From Micromonospora sp. KC723 (lineage in GTDB: Bacteria > Actinomycetota > Actinomycetes > Mycobacteriales > Micromonosporaceae), in assembly GCF_004348595.1 (NCBI RefSeq), contig NZ_SMKD01000001.1, positions 107,296 through 171,295 of the forward strand: a stretch of 64,000 bases of DNA, in the 5' to 3' direction. The position numbers and the translations under genes are program-made. Below are positions 50,838-59,116 of this stretch, piece after piece (within the stretch, counting starts at the first letter, position 1; every line of letters starts with the position of its first letter). Below the pieces are notes generated by a model that worked only from the letters and a program-made list of their open reading frames with translations, did no database searches and was not told where the DNA came from.

Positions 50838-51620
50838 GTGTCGGATTCCGACGAGGGTGACCGAACTTCCTCGGCAGTGGAGTACGCGGGAGGCTGGATG
50901 GCGAACTACGAACCCCCCCACGGTGCGCCCCCGCCGTGGGACGGGCGACGCCCCGGCGACGCGTACGACGCCACGCCGGATCCGCCCCGCCGGAGCGGTT
51001 GGGGCGAGACGCCCGCCACGCCGGATTGGCAGTCGGGCGCAACGCCCGGCACCCAGGGCTGGCAGGCGGGCGGGCAGACCACCGTCGGGTACCAGCCGCC
51101 GACGGTGCCGTACCAGCCGGGCGGCTCGCCGGCGTACCTGGCCGGGCCGACACCGCCGCGCCCGAGGCGCGGGCGTGGCCCGCTGCGGGCGGTGCTGGCC
51201 GTGTTGGCGGCCGCCGTGCTCGGGGGCACGGCCGTGCTGTGGTACCGGGCGGGCGCGACGGACGACGGGGTGTCGCCGACCGAGGCCGGGCCGACCACGA
51301 ACACCGGACCGGACGCCCCGGTGCCGGGGGCGGTGGGGGCGTTGCCCACCGCGCCCGCGCCGGCCTCCTCGGCGGACCCGCGTTTCGTCAAGGTCGGTGA
51401 ATGCGTCCGCAACACCGGGCCGGTCGGTGGGAAGCCCAAGCTGCTGATCGCCGACTGCGCCCCGCAGACGTACGAGGTGCTGCGCCGGTTCGACGGCCAG
51501 ACCAGCGGCGAGAAGGACGCCGAGGCGAAGTGTGGGGCGGTGGCGGGCTACACGGACTGGTTCTTCTACGACAGCGAGCTGGACTCGCTGGACTTCGTCC
51601 TCTGCCTGAGGCAGCGCTGA
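50838..51620 (+). CDS. LppU/SCO3897-like membrane-anchored protein
   Basis: This 260-residue protein has a long Pro/Gly/Gln/Tyr-rich cytoplasmic N-terminus (1-115, with TVGYQPP and PYQPGG units), one helix (about 117-137) and a Pro/Ala/Thr linker. The extracellular domain contains KVGECVRNTGPVGGKPKLLIADC, TYEVLRRFDG and LDFVLCLRQR. The four cysteines match the LppU/SCO3897 family, whose function is unknown. The low-complexity tail resembles those of wall- or septum-associated actinomycete proteins. A strong palindrome follows it. Confidence 0.82.
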   Translation: MSDSDEGDRTSSAVEYAGGWMANYEPPHGAPPPWDGRRPGDAYDATPDPPRRSGWGETPATPDWQSGATPGTQGWQAGGQTTVGYQPPTVPYQPGGSPAYLAGPTPPRPRRGRGPLRAVLAVLAAAVLGGTAVLWYRAGATDDGVSPTEAGPTTNTGPDAPVPGAVGALPTAPAPASSADPRFVKVGECVRNTGPVGGKPKLLIADCAPQTYEVLRRFDGQTSGEKDAEAKCGAVAGYTDWFFYDSELDSLDFVLCLRQR

Positions 51621-51634
51621 CCACCTCGGTAGCC

Positions 51635-51678
51635 GAAACTAGGGCTCTCTAGCGTGGACGCTAGAGAGCCCTAGTTTC
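51635..51678. repeat. Perfect 20-bp palindrome in a CTAG-rich spacer
   Basis: Arms 51635-51654 and 51659-51678 pair perfectly around the 4-base loop TGGA. The stem is far more AT-rich than the surroundings and contains four CTAG tetramers. Three further CTAGs follow by 51738. It starts 15 bases after the LppU-like gene stop, so it may terminate that transcript. It may also be an operator for the ATPase gene downstream. Confidence 0.85.
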
Positions 51679-51747
51679 AGGTCGAGGGCGGAAGACACGC
51701 CGGTAGCTCCCTCTAGCCATCTCTAGGTCCACGGCTAGACGGGTCGA

Positions 51748-51753
51748 TACTGT
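51748..51753 (+). promoter_or_regulatory. -10 box, leaderless start at 51761
   Basis: TACTGT lies seven bases before the GTG. The CTAG cluster occupies the region immediately upstream. Confidence 0.55.
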
Positions 51754-51760
51754 GCGATGC

Positions 51761-53002
51761 GTGGATCCGGTCCGCAACCCGTACGCTCCCGGCGCCGGTC
51801 AGCGCCCGCCCGAACTCGCCGGGCGGGGGCGGGAACTGGACGTCTTCGACGTCGTCCTGGAACGCATCGCCCGAGGTCGCCCCGAGCGGAGCCTGATGCT
51901 CACCGGCCTGCGCGGCGTCGGCAAGACCGTACTGCTCAACACGCTCCGCTCCCAGGCGATCAACCGGCTCTGGGGTACCGGCAAGATCGAGGCCCGGCCG
52001 GATCAGTCGCTGCGCCGCCCGATCGCCGCCGCCCTGCACATGGCGGTCCGCGAGCTGGCGCCCCGGCACCGGGCCCCGGACCGCATCGACGCCTTCCTCG
52101 GCGTGCTCAAGGCGTTCGCGCAGCGCACCGTGCCGACCGCACGCGGAGCCGCCGCCCCGAAGCTGCGGGACCGCTGGCAGCCCGGCATCGACGTGCCGGC
52201 GAGCAGCGGCCGGGCCGACTCCGGCGACATCGAGATCGACCTGGTCGAACTGCTCACCGACGCGGCCGGGGTCGCCGCCGACGTGGGCACCGGGATCGCC
52301 GTCTTCATCGACGAGATGCAGGACCTCGGCGCCGAGGACGTCTCCGCGCTCTGCGCCGCCTGCCACGAACTCTCCCAGCTCGGCGCCCCGCTGATCGTGG
52401 TCGGCGCCGGCCTGCCGCACCTGCCGGCCGTGCTCAGCGCGGCCAAGTCGTACTCGGAACGGCTCTTCCGCTACCAACGCATCGACCGGCTGGACCGGCT
52501 CGCCGCCGACCAGGCACTCTGCGCGCCGGCGGCGCGGGAGGAGGTCGAGTACGAGCAGAAGGCCCTCGACCTGCTCTACGAGAAGTCCGGCGGGTACCCG
52601 TACTTCGTCCAGGCGTACGGGAAGGCCACCTGGGACCACGCGCCCCGGTCCCCGGTCACCGAGTCCGACGTCCGGGTCGCCGCTCCCGAGGCGGAGGCCG
52701 AACTCGCGGTGGGCTTCTTCGGCTCCCGCTTCGAGCGGGCCACCCCGGCCGAACGCGAGTACATGCGGGCCATGGCGACGCTGTCGCTGGTGCAGGGGGA
52801 GGACGACGGCGGTGGCCGGGACGACATGGACGCGGCCGTGCCGACCGCCGAGATCGCCCGCGCGCTGGGGCGCAAGCCGGCCAGCCTCTCCCCGGCCCGG
52901 GACGCGCTGATCAAGAAAGGGTTGATCTACTCCGGCGAGCGGGGCACGGTCGCCTTCACCGTCCCGCACTTCGGCCGCTACCTGCGCACCCAACCAACCT
53001 GA
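51761..53002 (+). CDS. AAA/Orc1-like ATP-binding protein
   Basis: This 413-residue ATPase has a GRGRELDVFDVVLERI lead-in, Walker A TGLRGVGKTV (about 48-57), Walker B VFIDEMQDLG (about 180-189) and a sensor region VVGAGLPHLPAVLSAAKSYSERLFRY. A C-terminal winged-helix-like region (about 345-410) has IARALGRKPASLSPARDALIKKGLIYSGERG. The layout is that of the archaeal-type ATPase/Orc1-Cdc6 group found singly in actinomycetes; function unknown. The wing suggests DNA binding, perhaps to the adjacent palindrome. Confidence 0.85.
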   Translation: MDPVRNPYAPGAGQRPPELAGRGRELDVFDVVLERIARGRPERSLMLTGLRGVGKTVLLNTLRSQAINRLWGTGKIEARPDQSLRRPIAAALHMAVRELAPRHRAPDRIDAFLGVLKAFAQRTVPTARGAAAPKLRDRWQPGIDVPASSGRADSGDIEIDLVELLTDAAGVAADVGTGIAVFIDEMQDLGAEDVSALCAACHELSQLGAPLIVVGAGLPHLPAVLSAAKSYSERLFRYQRIDRLDRLAADQALCAPAAREEVEYEQKALDLLYEKSGGYPYFVQAYGKATWDHAPRSPVTESDVRVAAPEAEAELAVGFFGSRFERATPAEREYMRAMATLSLVQGEDDGGGRDDMDAAVPTAEIARALGRKPASLSPARDALIKKGLIYSGERGTVAFTVPHFGRYLRTQPT

Positions 53003-53009
53003 CCGCGGG

Positions 53010-53555
53010 TCAGACCCGGGACCAGGGAGGCGGGAAGACCACCTCGCCCGACGGCGGCGCCGGTACGCCGCTGACGTCCGGCGGCAGCACCAGCGCCTGC
53101 CAGGGTTCACCGAGACCGGACCACGGGCTGGTCAGCCCCAGCCGATCCGCCGGGCCGAACCCGAACCGCCGGTAGTAGGCCGGGTCGCCGAGCACCACCA
53201 CCAGCCGCTCGCCCAACTCGGTGGCCGCGTCCAGGGCGGCCTGCACCACGGCGCTGCCGTGGCCGATCCGCTGCCGGTGTGGGGCCACCCCGACCGGCCC
53301 GAGCGCCAACGCCGGCCACCGGACCGTGTCGGACGTGACGTGGACGCGGCTCAACAGGGCGTACCCGACCACCTCGCCGCCGTACTCGGCCACCATGGCC
53401 AGCTCGGGAATCCACGCCCCACTGCCCCGCAACTCCTCGACGAGCGTCGCCTCGCCAGGGGTGGTGCCGTCCGGACGGGCGAACGCGGCGGCCAACACCC
53501 GGCGGACCGGAGCGGTGTCGGCCGGGTCCTCGGGGCGCAACCGCAGCGTCGTCAC
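53010..53555 (-). CDS. GNAT family N-acetyltransferase
   Basis: This 181-residue acetyltransferase resembles the YhbS-like branch. It has LRPEDPADTAPVRRVLAAAF, the acetyl-CoA loop VGVAPHRQRIGHGSAVVQAAL (split by the pyrophosphate-binding turn), LVVVLGDPAYYRRFGFGPAD and LPPDVSGV near the end. Substrate unknown. GTG 53555 lies seven bases after TAACGT on the minus strand. The gene ends eight bases from the ATPase stop, so the two converge without room for a hairpin. Confidence 0.9.
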   Translation of the reverse strand: MTTLRLRPEDPADTAPVRRVLAAAFARPDGTTPGEATLVEELRGSGAWIPELAMVAEYGGEVVGYALLSRVHVTSDTVRWPALALGPVGVAPHRQRIGHGSAVVQAALDAATELGERLVVVLGDPAYYRRFGFGPADRLGLTSPWSGLGEPWQALVLPPDVSGVPAPPSGEVVFPPPWSRV

Positions 53556-53562
53556 CCGCGCG

Positions 53563-53568
53563 ACGTTA
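53563..53568 (-). promoter_or_regulatory. -10 box, leaderless GNAT gene
   Basis: On the minus strand TAACGT lies seven bases before GTG 53555. Confidence 0.5.
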
Positions 53569-53684
53569 CCCGCCCCCGCCGGTCCATCAGCGACGGTCGC
53601 TCCGGTCGGCGTGGCGTCCACCTGGGCCGGTCCGGATCGGCGGTTGTCGGGGTGGCCGCCGCCCGGACGGGGTATGACTGATCC

Positions 53685-54230
53685 ATGAAACCCGTGCGCT
53701 TCCTCGCCCGCGTCATGTTGAGCGGCGTCTTCGTGGTCAGCGGCGCCCGTAACTTCCAGCACCCCCAGCGCCTCGTCCCGACCGCCAAGCCGATCACCGA
53801 CCGGGTCGCTCCCCTGATCCAGCGGGCCGCCCCGCAACTGCCCACCGACACCGAGACGCTGGTCCGCGCCAATGCGGCCGTCCAACTCGCCGCCGGTCTG
53901 ATGTTCGCCACCGGCAGGTTCACCCGCCCCGCCGCCCTCCTGCTCGCCGGCACCCTGGTGCCCACCACGGCCGCCGGCCATCCGTTCTGGGACAACGACG
54001 ATCCGGCGACCCGGACCAACAACCAGATCCACTTCCTGAAGAACCTCGGCCTCTTCGGCGGGCTGCTGCTGGCCGCCGCCGACACCGAGGGGAAGCCGGG
54101 TCTGCGCTGGCGGGCGGGTCATCGCATCGGCCACTCCCGCCGTTCCGTCCGACGCGCCGTCCGTACCGCGCGCCGGGAGGCACGGATCGCCCTCCGGTCG
54201 GCCGCCACGGCACGCAAGCTTCCTGGCTGA
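53685..54230 (+). CDS. DoxX family membrane protein
   Basis: This 181-residue protein has four hydrophobic helices in the first 130 residues and the DoxX pattern VRFLARVMLSGVFVVSGARNF, ANAAVQLAAGLMFATGRFTRPAALLLAGTLVPTT (two motifs) and HFLKNLGLFGGLLLAAADT. The C-terminal 50 residues are strongly basic (HSRRSVRRAVRTARREAR). DoxX-type proteins take part in membrane redox complexes in some actinobacteria. Function here is not known. Confidence 0.9.
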   Translation: MKPVRFLARVMLSGVFVVSGARNFQHPQRLVPTAKPITDRVAPLIQRAAPQLPTDTETLVRANAAVQLAAGLMFATGRFTRPAALLLAGTLVPTTAAGHPFWDNDDPATRTNNQIHFLKNLGLFGGLLLAAADTEGKPGLRWRAGHRIGHSRRSVRRAVRTARREARIALRSAATARKLPG

Positions 54231-54376
54231 CCTGCGTCAATACGGCCACGACCCCCCGCAAGGCCGCGAATCACCTGAACCACCCGACTGCCGTTAACGC
54301 GGTGGAAATGTCAAAAACATGTGTGGGATCGGACACGGTCGTATAACGCGGGAGGCATCAACGTGAGGCGCCGTTC

Positions 54377-54382
54377 TAGGCT
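54377..54382 (+). promoter_or_regulatory. -10 box upstream of the first GT87 gene
   Basis: TAGGCT lies 52 bases before the ATG at 54435, giving a leader of about 45 bases. Confidence 0.4.
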
Positions 54383-54434
54383 CCGTACCGGACCTGGACG
54401 GGTAGGACAACCTTGGTACGGGGGTGGCCACGCC

Positions 54435-55877
54435 ATGCCGACGATCGTCGGTAGAGGGCTGGACCGCCTCGCCCCGGTCCATCGCGCAACGCGTGGCATC
54501 GATCGCAGGACAGTCGTACGGGTCGGCATCGTCGCCGCCGCCGCCTACGCCGCATGGCTCGCCATCGGCCTCTTCGGGCGACCGTACAACTTCTTCGACA
54601 TGAAGATCTACCACGGCGCGGTGGTGTGGTGGGCGAGCGGTCACGAGCTCTACGACTTCATCGCGCCGACCACCACCCTCGGCTTCACCTACCCGCCCTT
54701 CGCCGCCCTGGCGATGCTGCCGATGGCGGTCGTGCCGGTCGAGGCCGCCGGCTGGGTCAACGCGGCGGGCAGCATCGCCGCGCTGGCCGTGGTGCTGGCC
54801 GCGCTGCTGCGCCCGATCGTCGACCGGCTCGGCTGGTCGCTGTGGTTCACCGTCGGGATCGCCACGTCGATGTCCGTCGCCATCGAACCGGTCCGGGAAA
54901 CCCTCGGATACGGCCAGGTCAACCTGCTGCTCTTCGCACTGGTGATGGCCGATCTGGTGGGGTTGCGCTGGCGCTCCCGGCGTGGCACCCACGGCCGCCG
55001 CACCGACGGGGCCCTGCTGCGCTTCCTCTACAGCGGATCGTGGGCCGGCGTGGGCATCGGCCTGGCCACCGCGGTGAAGCTCACCCCCGCGCTGTTCGTC
55101 GTCTACCTGCTGGTCACCCGGCAGTGGCGGGCCGCGGCCACCGCGGTCGGCACCACCATCGGCGTCACCCTCGGCACCTTCGCGCTGGTCGGCCCGGAGT
55201 CACGGGCGTACTTCACCGGGGTGCTCTGGCAGACCGAACGGGTCGGCGCCGCCGACATGACCCCCAACCAGTCGCTGGCCGGCCTGCTGGCCCGGCTGTA
55301 CGACTCCATCGAGACGCCGGGCCTGCTCTGGCTGTCGTTCTCCGTGCTGATCCTGGCGCTCGGGCTGTCCCGGGCCGCCACCGCCCGCGCCGACGGCGAC
55401 GAACTGACCGCGTTCACTCTCGTCGGGCTGACCGCCAACGTGATCAGTCCGATCTCCTGGACGCACCACCTGGTCTGGGTCATCCCGGCGATCGTCGTGC
55501 TCGCCGACGCCGCGGTACGCCGGCACGAGGCGAGCCGGGGCCTGACCCTGCGGGCGTCGCAGTCGTCGGCGTACAAGGGGCCACCGGTCAACGGGCTGCG
55601 CCCGCCGATCTGGTACCCGACGCTGACCGGCCTGCGGCACGCCGTCGCGGCCGTCGGCCTCTACCTGCTCTTTTTGGTCTCGCCGATCTGGCCGTACGAG
55701 CACCAGCTCCCGGAGGTGTCCCACTACCAGGACGGCCTGTTCGGCGCGCTGATGGAGAACTCGCTGGCGCTGGCGCTCATCGTGCTGGTGGCCGCGCTGC
55801 CCTGGCGGCCGGGCGCCGAACCGGCGTTCTACACCGACCGGCTGGCTCGCGTCCCGGCCGTCGCCGGCCGCCGCTGA
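54435..55877 (+). CDS. GT87 family mannosyltransferase-like membrane protein (PimE-like)
   Basis: This 480-residue GT-C-type glycosyltransferase has about ten helices. The first extracellular loop FFDMKIYHGAVVWWASGHELYDF holds the catalytic aspartate expected in this family, and TLGFTYPPFAALAMLPMA follows. EPVRETLGYGQVNLLLFALVMAD is typical of the alpha-(1,2)-mannosyltransferases that use polyprenyl-phosphate-mannose. Targets include phosphatidylinositol mannosides or lipomannan-like glycans. ATG 54435 follows GGGGGTGG; an earlier ATG at 54321 lacks support. Confidence 0.88.
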   Translation: MPTIVGRGLDRLAPVHRATRGIDRRTVVRVGIVAAAAYAAWLAIGLFGRPYNFFDMKIYHGAVVWWASGHELYDFIAPTTTLGFTYPPFAALAMLPMAVVPVEAAGWVNAAGSIAALAVVLAALLRPIVDRLGWSLWFTVGIATSMSVAIEPVRETLGYGQVNLLLFALVMADLVGLRWRSRRGTHGRRTDGALLRFLYSGSWAGVGIGLATAVKLTPALFVVYLLVTRQWRAAATAVGTTIGVTLGTFALVGPESRAYFTGVLWQTERVGAADMTPNQSLAGLLARLYDSIETPGLLWLSFSVLILALGLSRAATARADGDELTAFTLVGLTANVISPISWTHHLVWVIPAIVVLADAAVRRHEASRGLTLRASQSSAYKGPPVNGLRPPIWYPTLTGLRHAVAAVGLYLLFLVSPIWPYEHQLPEVSHYQDGLFGALMENSLALALIVLVAALPWRPGAEPAFYTDRLARVPAVAGRR

Positions 55878-55929
55878 ACCGCGGCCCGGGGTCGGGCCGG
55901 CAGCGGCGACCGGGGCCGGGGGGCTCCGG

Positions 55930-56361
55930 TCAGGGGCAGTTGACCCACTCCTCGGTGCCGTCGGCGAAGACCTGCCGCTTCCAGATCGGCAGTCGCGCCT
56001 TGACCTCGTCGACCAGCCGGGCGCAGGCGGCGAAGGCCGCCGCCCGGTGCGCGGTGCTGACCGCCGCGACCAGGGCGGCGTCGCCGATCTCCAGCCGGCC
56101 GATCCGGTGCGAAACCGCGACCGCGTAGACGTCGGGATCGGCGGCGACCTCGGCGGCGACCTCGCGGAGCACGGCCTCCGCGCTCGGATGTCCCTCGTAC
56201 TCCAGCAGGGTGACCGGCCGGCCGTGGTCGTGGTCGCGGACGACGCCCTGGAAGGAGACCACCGCGCCGGCCCGGCGGTCGGCGACCGCCGCTTCGTGCG
56301 CGGCCAGGTCCAGCGGCCGGTCGGTCACGGTGAGGACGGTCACGGCCGCGTCGGTGGTCAC
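55930..56361 (-). CDS. moaE: Molybdopterin synthase catalytic subunit
   Basis: This 143-residue protein is the large subunit partnering MoaD. Motifs are AGAVVSFQGVVRDHDHGRPVTLLEYEGHPSAEA, VSHRIGRLEIGDAALVAAVSTAHRAAAFAACARLVDEVKARLPIWKRQ (active-site lysines in the last part) and EEWVNCP. GTG 56361 gives a GTGA overlap with the moeA stop; GTG 56364 is one codon earlier. It is last in the minus-strand operon moaC-mogA-moeA-moaE. Confidence 0.94.
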   Translation of the reverse strand: MTTDAAVTVLTVTDRPLDLAAHEAAVADRRAGAVVSFQGVVRDHDHGRPVTLLEYEGHPSAEAVLREVAAEVAADPDVYAVAVSHRIGRLEIGDAALVAAVSTAHRAAAFAACARLVDEVKARLPIWKRQVFADGTEEWVNCP

Positions 56362-57614
56362 CACGAGCGCTCGCCCGGCAGCAGCGGCAGCGGCACGACC
56401 GGCACCCGCGCGCCGACCTCCCCGGCGCTGCCGGGACGGATCACCGCGAAGCCGTCCGCGCCGGCCAGCCCGCGCAGCATCGCCGAACCGACGTGGCGCA
56501 CCGGGTGGGCGGTGCCGGCGGCCCGGTCCAGCCGGACCAGCGCCAGATGGGTGTACGCGCCCCGGCCGGGAACCGGCTCGGCGAGCGTGGCGTGCGGCAA
56601 CGCCGGCGTGGGCCGACCGGTCAGCCCGGCCAGCAACGGCGCGACCAGGGAGACCAGGGCGACGATCGCGGACTGCGGGTTGCCGGGCAACCCGGCCACG
56701 AACCGGACCCGGCCGTCGGCGCCGGTCACCCGGGCCAGCAGCATCGGGAAGCCGGGACGGACCGCGACGGTGTTCACCACGTACTCCGCGCCGAGCGCCG
56801 CCAACGCCGGATGCAGGTGGTCGACCGGACCATGCATGGTGCCACCGGTGGTGCAGACGAGGTCGGCGGTTTCGAGCGCGCCGCGCAGCGCGGCCACGTG
56901 GGCGGGGAGGGTGTCCGCGACTGGACCGACCACGTCGGCGGGACGCACCTCGCAGCCGTAGCGGCGCAGCCAGGCCGGCACCGCCGGGCCGAGCGCGTCA
57001 CGGACCCGGCCGGCGCCGGGTGGGCCGGCGGTCAGCAGTTCGTCGCCGAAGACCAGCAGCGCGGCCCGGGGCCGGCGGCGCACCCGGAGCTGGTCGTGGC
57101 CGCAGGAGGCGGCCAGCCCGATCAACGCCGGGTCGACCGGGGTGCCGGCAGGGAGCAGTTCCTCACCCGCGTACGCCTCCTCGCCCGGCTCCCGCCACTC
57201 CGGGTTCGGCCGGGGTGTGCCGGTGACCCGCCCGTCCGACGTACGGCTCGACTCCTCGACCCGCAGCACGGCGGTGGTGCCCTGCGGGACCATCGCCCCG
57301 GTGGCGATCTCGACGGTGGTGCCGTCGGCGGTCAACGGCGGCGGAGTGTTTCCGGCCAGCGCCCGCCCCACGACGTCCCACGGGCCGGCACCCCGCACCG
57401 CCCAGCCGTCCACGCTGGAGGTGGGGAAGGCGGGCAGGTCGGTCCGAGTGGTCAGTGGCTCGGCGAGCGTGTGCCCGTCGATGTCGGCGAGCGGCCGGGT
57501 GACCGCCGGGAGCGCGGCGGCGAGACCGGCCGCGTGCACCCGGGAGCGTGCCTCCTCCCAGCCGGCCGGCGGCGACGTGGTTACCTCCGCCACCGCAGCG
57601 GTTTCCGTGCTCAC
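56358..57614 (-). CDS. moeA: Molybdopterin molybdotransferase
   Basis: This 418-residue enzyme inserts molybdate into adenylated molybdopterin. It shows LPAFPTSSVDGWAV, VEIATGAMVPQGTTAVLRVEE, GDELLTAG, CTTGGTMHGPVDHLHPALAALGAEY (two motifs) and VAGLPGNPQSA. The usual TGG(V/M)S-GxxD motif appears as TGGTMHGPVDH, a mild variant. GTG 57614 follows GGGAGGG at seven bases. A TAGGCT box (57661-57666) gives a second promoter 45 bases upstream, in the 77-base gap after mogA. Confidence 0.93.
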   Translation of the reverse strand: MSTETAAVAEVTTSPPAGWEEARSRVHAAGLAAALPAVTRPLADIDGHTLAEPLTTRTDLPAFPTSSVDGWAVRGAGPWDVVGRALAGNTPPPLTADGTTVEIATGAMVPQGTTAVLRVEESSRTSDGRVTGTPRPNPEWREPGEEAYAGEELLPAGTPVDPALIGLAASCGHDQLRVRRRPRAALLVFGDELLTAGPPGAGRVRDALGPAVPAWLRRYGCEVRPADVVGPVADTLPAHVAALRGALETADLVCTTGGTMHGPVDHLHPALAALGAEYVVNTVAVRPGFPMLLARVTGADGRVRFVAGLPGNPQSAIVALVSLVAPLLAGLTGRPTPALPHATLAEPVPGRGAYTHLALVRLDRAAGTAHPVRHVGSAMLRGLAGADGFAVIRPGSAGEVGARVPVVPLPLLPGERSW

Positions 57615-57691
57615 CGGCTGGCCCTCCCTTCCCTGGGTGCGCTCTGTGCTCGTCGTGGCGAGCCTATCGCCGCGACGCGCGGTCCCACGCG

Positions 57692-58162
57692 TCAGTGGTC
57701 GCCACCGCGCAACTGGTCCACGGCGTGGGCCAGGATCGGTCCGAGCACCGCGAGGCCGTCCCTGGCCCCACCGGTCGACCCGGGCAGGTTGACCACCAGC
57801 ATCCGGCCGACCACCCCGGCGACCCCTCGGGAGAGGGCCGAGGTGGGGACCCGTTCCCGGCTGTACGCGCGGATCGCCTCGGCGATGCCGGGGATCTCGT
57901 AGTCGAGCAGCGCCCGGGTCACGTCCGGCGTCCGGTCGGTCGGGGTGATGCCGGTACCGCCACTGGTCAACACCAGGTCGACGCCGTCGGCGAGGGCGGC
58001 CCGCAGCGCCTCGCCCACCGGCTCCCCGTCGGGCACCACCACCGGATCGTCGACGACACAACCCCGCTCGCGCAGCCCCGACACCAGCAGTGGTCCGCTG
58101 GTGTCGGCGTAGACGCCGGCGGCGGCCCGGTTGGAGGCCACCACCACCCGGGCGCGGATCAC
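57692..58162 (-). CDS. mogA: MogA/MoaB family molybdopterin adenylyltransferase
   Basis: This 156-residue protein activates molybdopterin with AMP. Motifs are VVVASNRAAAGVYADTSGPLLV, DLVLTSGGTGITPTDRTPDVT and RGVAGVVGRMLVVNLPGSTGGARDGL (in two parts). These are standard MogA/MoaB signatures; which of the two names applies cannot be settled. GTG 58162 overlaps the moaC stop by four bases (GTGA). An ATG eight codons upstream is possible. Confidence 0.92.
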   Translation of the reverse strand: MIRARVVVASNRAAAGVYADTSGPLLVSGLRERGCVVDDPVVVPDGEPVGEALRAALADGVDLVLTSGGTGITPTDRTPDVTRALLDYEIPGIAEAIRAYSRERVPTSALSRGVAGVVGRMLVVNLPGSTGGARDGLAVLGPILAHAVDQLRGGDH

Positions 58163-58650
58163 GGCCGGTCCACCGGGCGGACCCATTCGCCGGTCTTGCC
58201 GCCTTCCTTGCGGAGCACCCGGACGGCCTCCACGCTGGCGGCCGGGTCGACCGCCTTGACCATGTCGACCAGGGCGAGGCCGGCGACCGCCACGGCGGTC
58301 AACGCCTCCATCTCCACCCCGGTACGGTCGGCCGTCCGCGCCGTCGCGGTGATCTCGACGGTGTCGGCGGTGGGCTCGAACTCGACCGTGACGCCGTGCA
58401 GGGCGATCGGGTGGCAGAGCGGGATCAGGTCGGGGGTGCGCTTGGCGCCCATGATGCCGGCGAGCCTGCCGACCGCGAGAGCGTCGCCCTTGGGCAGGCC
58501 GTCGCGGCGCAGCAGGTCGATCACCTCGGCGGTGGTACGCAGCCGGCCGGCGGCGACGGCGAGCCGGCCGGAGACCGGTTTGGCGGAGACGTCGACCATG
58601 CGGGCGGCACCGGCCGCGTCGACGTGGGTGAGCTGCCCGGGTTCGGTCAC
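58159..58650 (-). CDS. moaC: Cyclic pyranopterin monophosphate synthase
   Basis: This 163-residue enzyme acts after MoaA. It has ARMVDVSAKPVSGRLAVAAG, KGDALAVGRLAGIMGAKRTPDLIPLCHP with the catalytic histidine, and DRTGVEMEALTAVAVAGLALVDMVKA. GTG 58650 lies seven bases after TAGGCT and is first in the operon moaC-mogA-moeA-moaE. moaA lies 14 kb away on the other strand. Confidence 0.95.
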   Translation of the reverse strand: MTEPGQLTHVDAAGAARMVDVSAKPVSGRLAVAAGRLRTTAEVIDLLRRDGLPKGDALAVGRLAGIMGAKRTPDLIPLCHPIALHGVTVEFEPTADTVEITATARTADRTGVEMEALTAVAVAGLALVDMVKAVDPAASVEAVRVLRKEGGKTGEWVRPVDRP

Positions 58651-58657
58651 GGCCCCG

Positions 58658-58663
58658 AGCCTA
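58658..58663 (-). promoter_or_regulatory. -10 box of the leaderless moaC operon
   Basis: On the minus strand TAGGCT lies seven bases before GTG 58650. Confidence 0.6.
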
Positions 58664-59069
58664 TCGCCCGGTCTGCGCACGGTGATCCGCCCCGGCGAAC
58701 GGCGCCCGACGATCCGCACCACCGAGCCGACAATGGCCCATATCGCCGAGAATGTGGCGGCACCCGTTCGGCGACCGGCCGGGAATCGGGTCGCGTACCG
58801 CGATCATTCGCAATTCCTTGGCCAGGTACAGTCCCGGATCGCCTCGACCGGTATCCGCTCGCCTGATCCGACGGAGGACTCGAACTGAAGTCCGGATGAG
58901 AGACGGTCGCCCCGCCGTGACACTGGGACTGCCACTGGGTTTCCTCGCATCGACCGAACACTTGGCGCATCGGCACGGGTACGCAAAAGAAGGACCCTAC
59001 CGCTCTCCGCACAGACCCGATAAGCGGAAAGTCATGAATAGCCACACAGTTGGCTTATGTTGAATGAAC

Positions 59070-59116
59070 TTACATATACACCTCCTAATTATCGCCATCT
59101 TCACTTAGGCTGCCAA
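59070..59116 (-). promoter_or_regulatory. Near-consensus minus-strand promoter leading to an ATG-TAA start-stop
   Basis: On the minus strand TTGGCA (59111-59116) and GATAAT (59088-59093) are 17 bases apart. AGGAGG (59081-59086) follows, then after five bases ATG (59073-59075) followed at once by TAA (59070-59072). The promoter would direct transcription toward moaC. The product, if any, is unknown. Confidence 0.5.

Noticed and set aside
58861..58900. The minus strand contains GTTCGAGTCC, like a tRNA T-loop.
   Set aside because: The flanking bases do not form the T-stem, and no acceptor, D or anticodon arms can be folded.
58861..58915. Bases near 58888 (AGTCCGGATGAGAGACGG) resemble the 3' end of an FMN riboswitch.
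   Set aside because: The other conserved RFN segments are missing or badly spaced, and no riboflavin gene or called gene follows on that strand.
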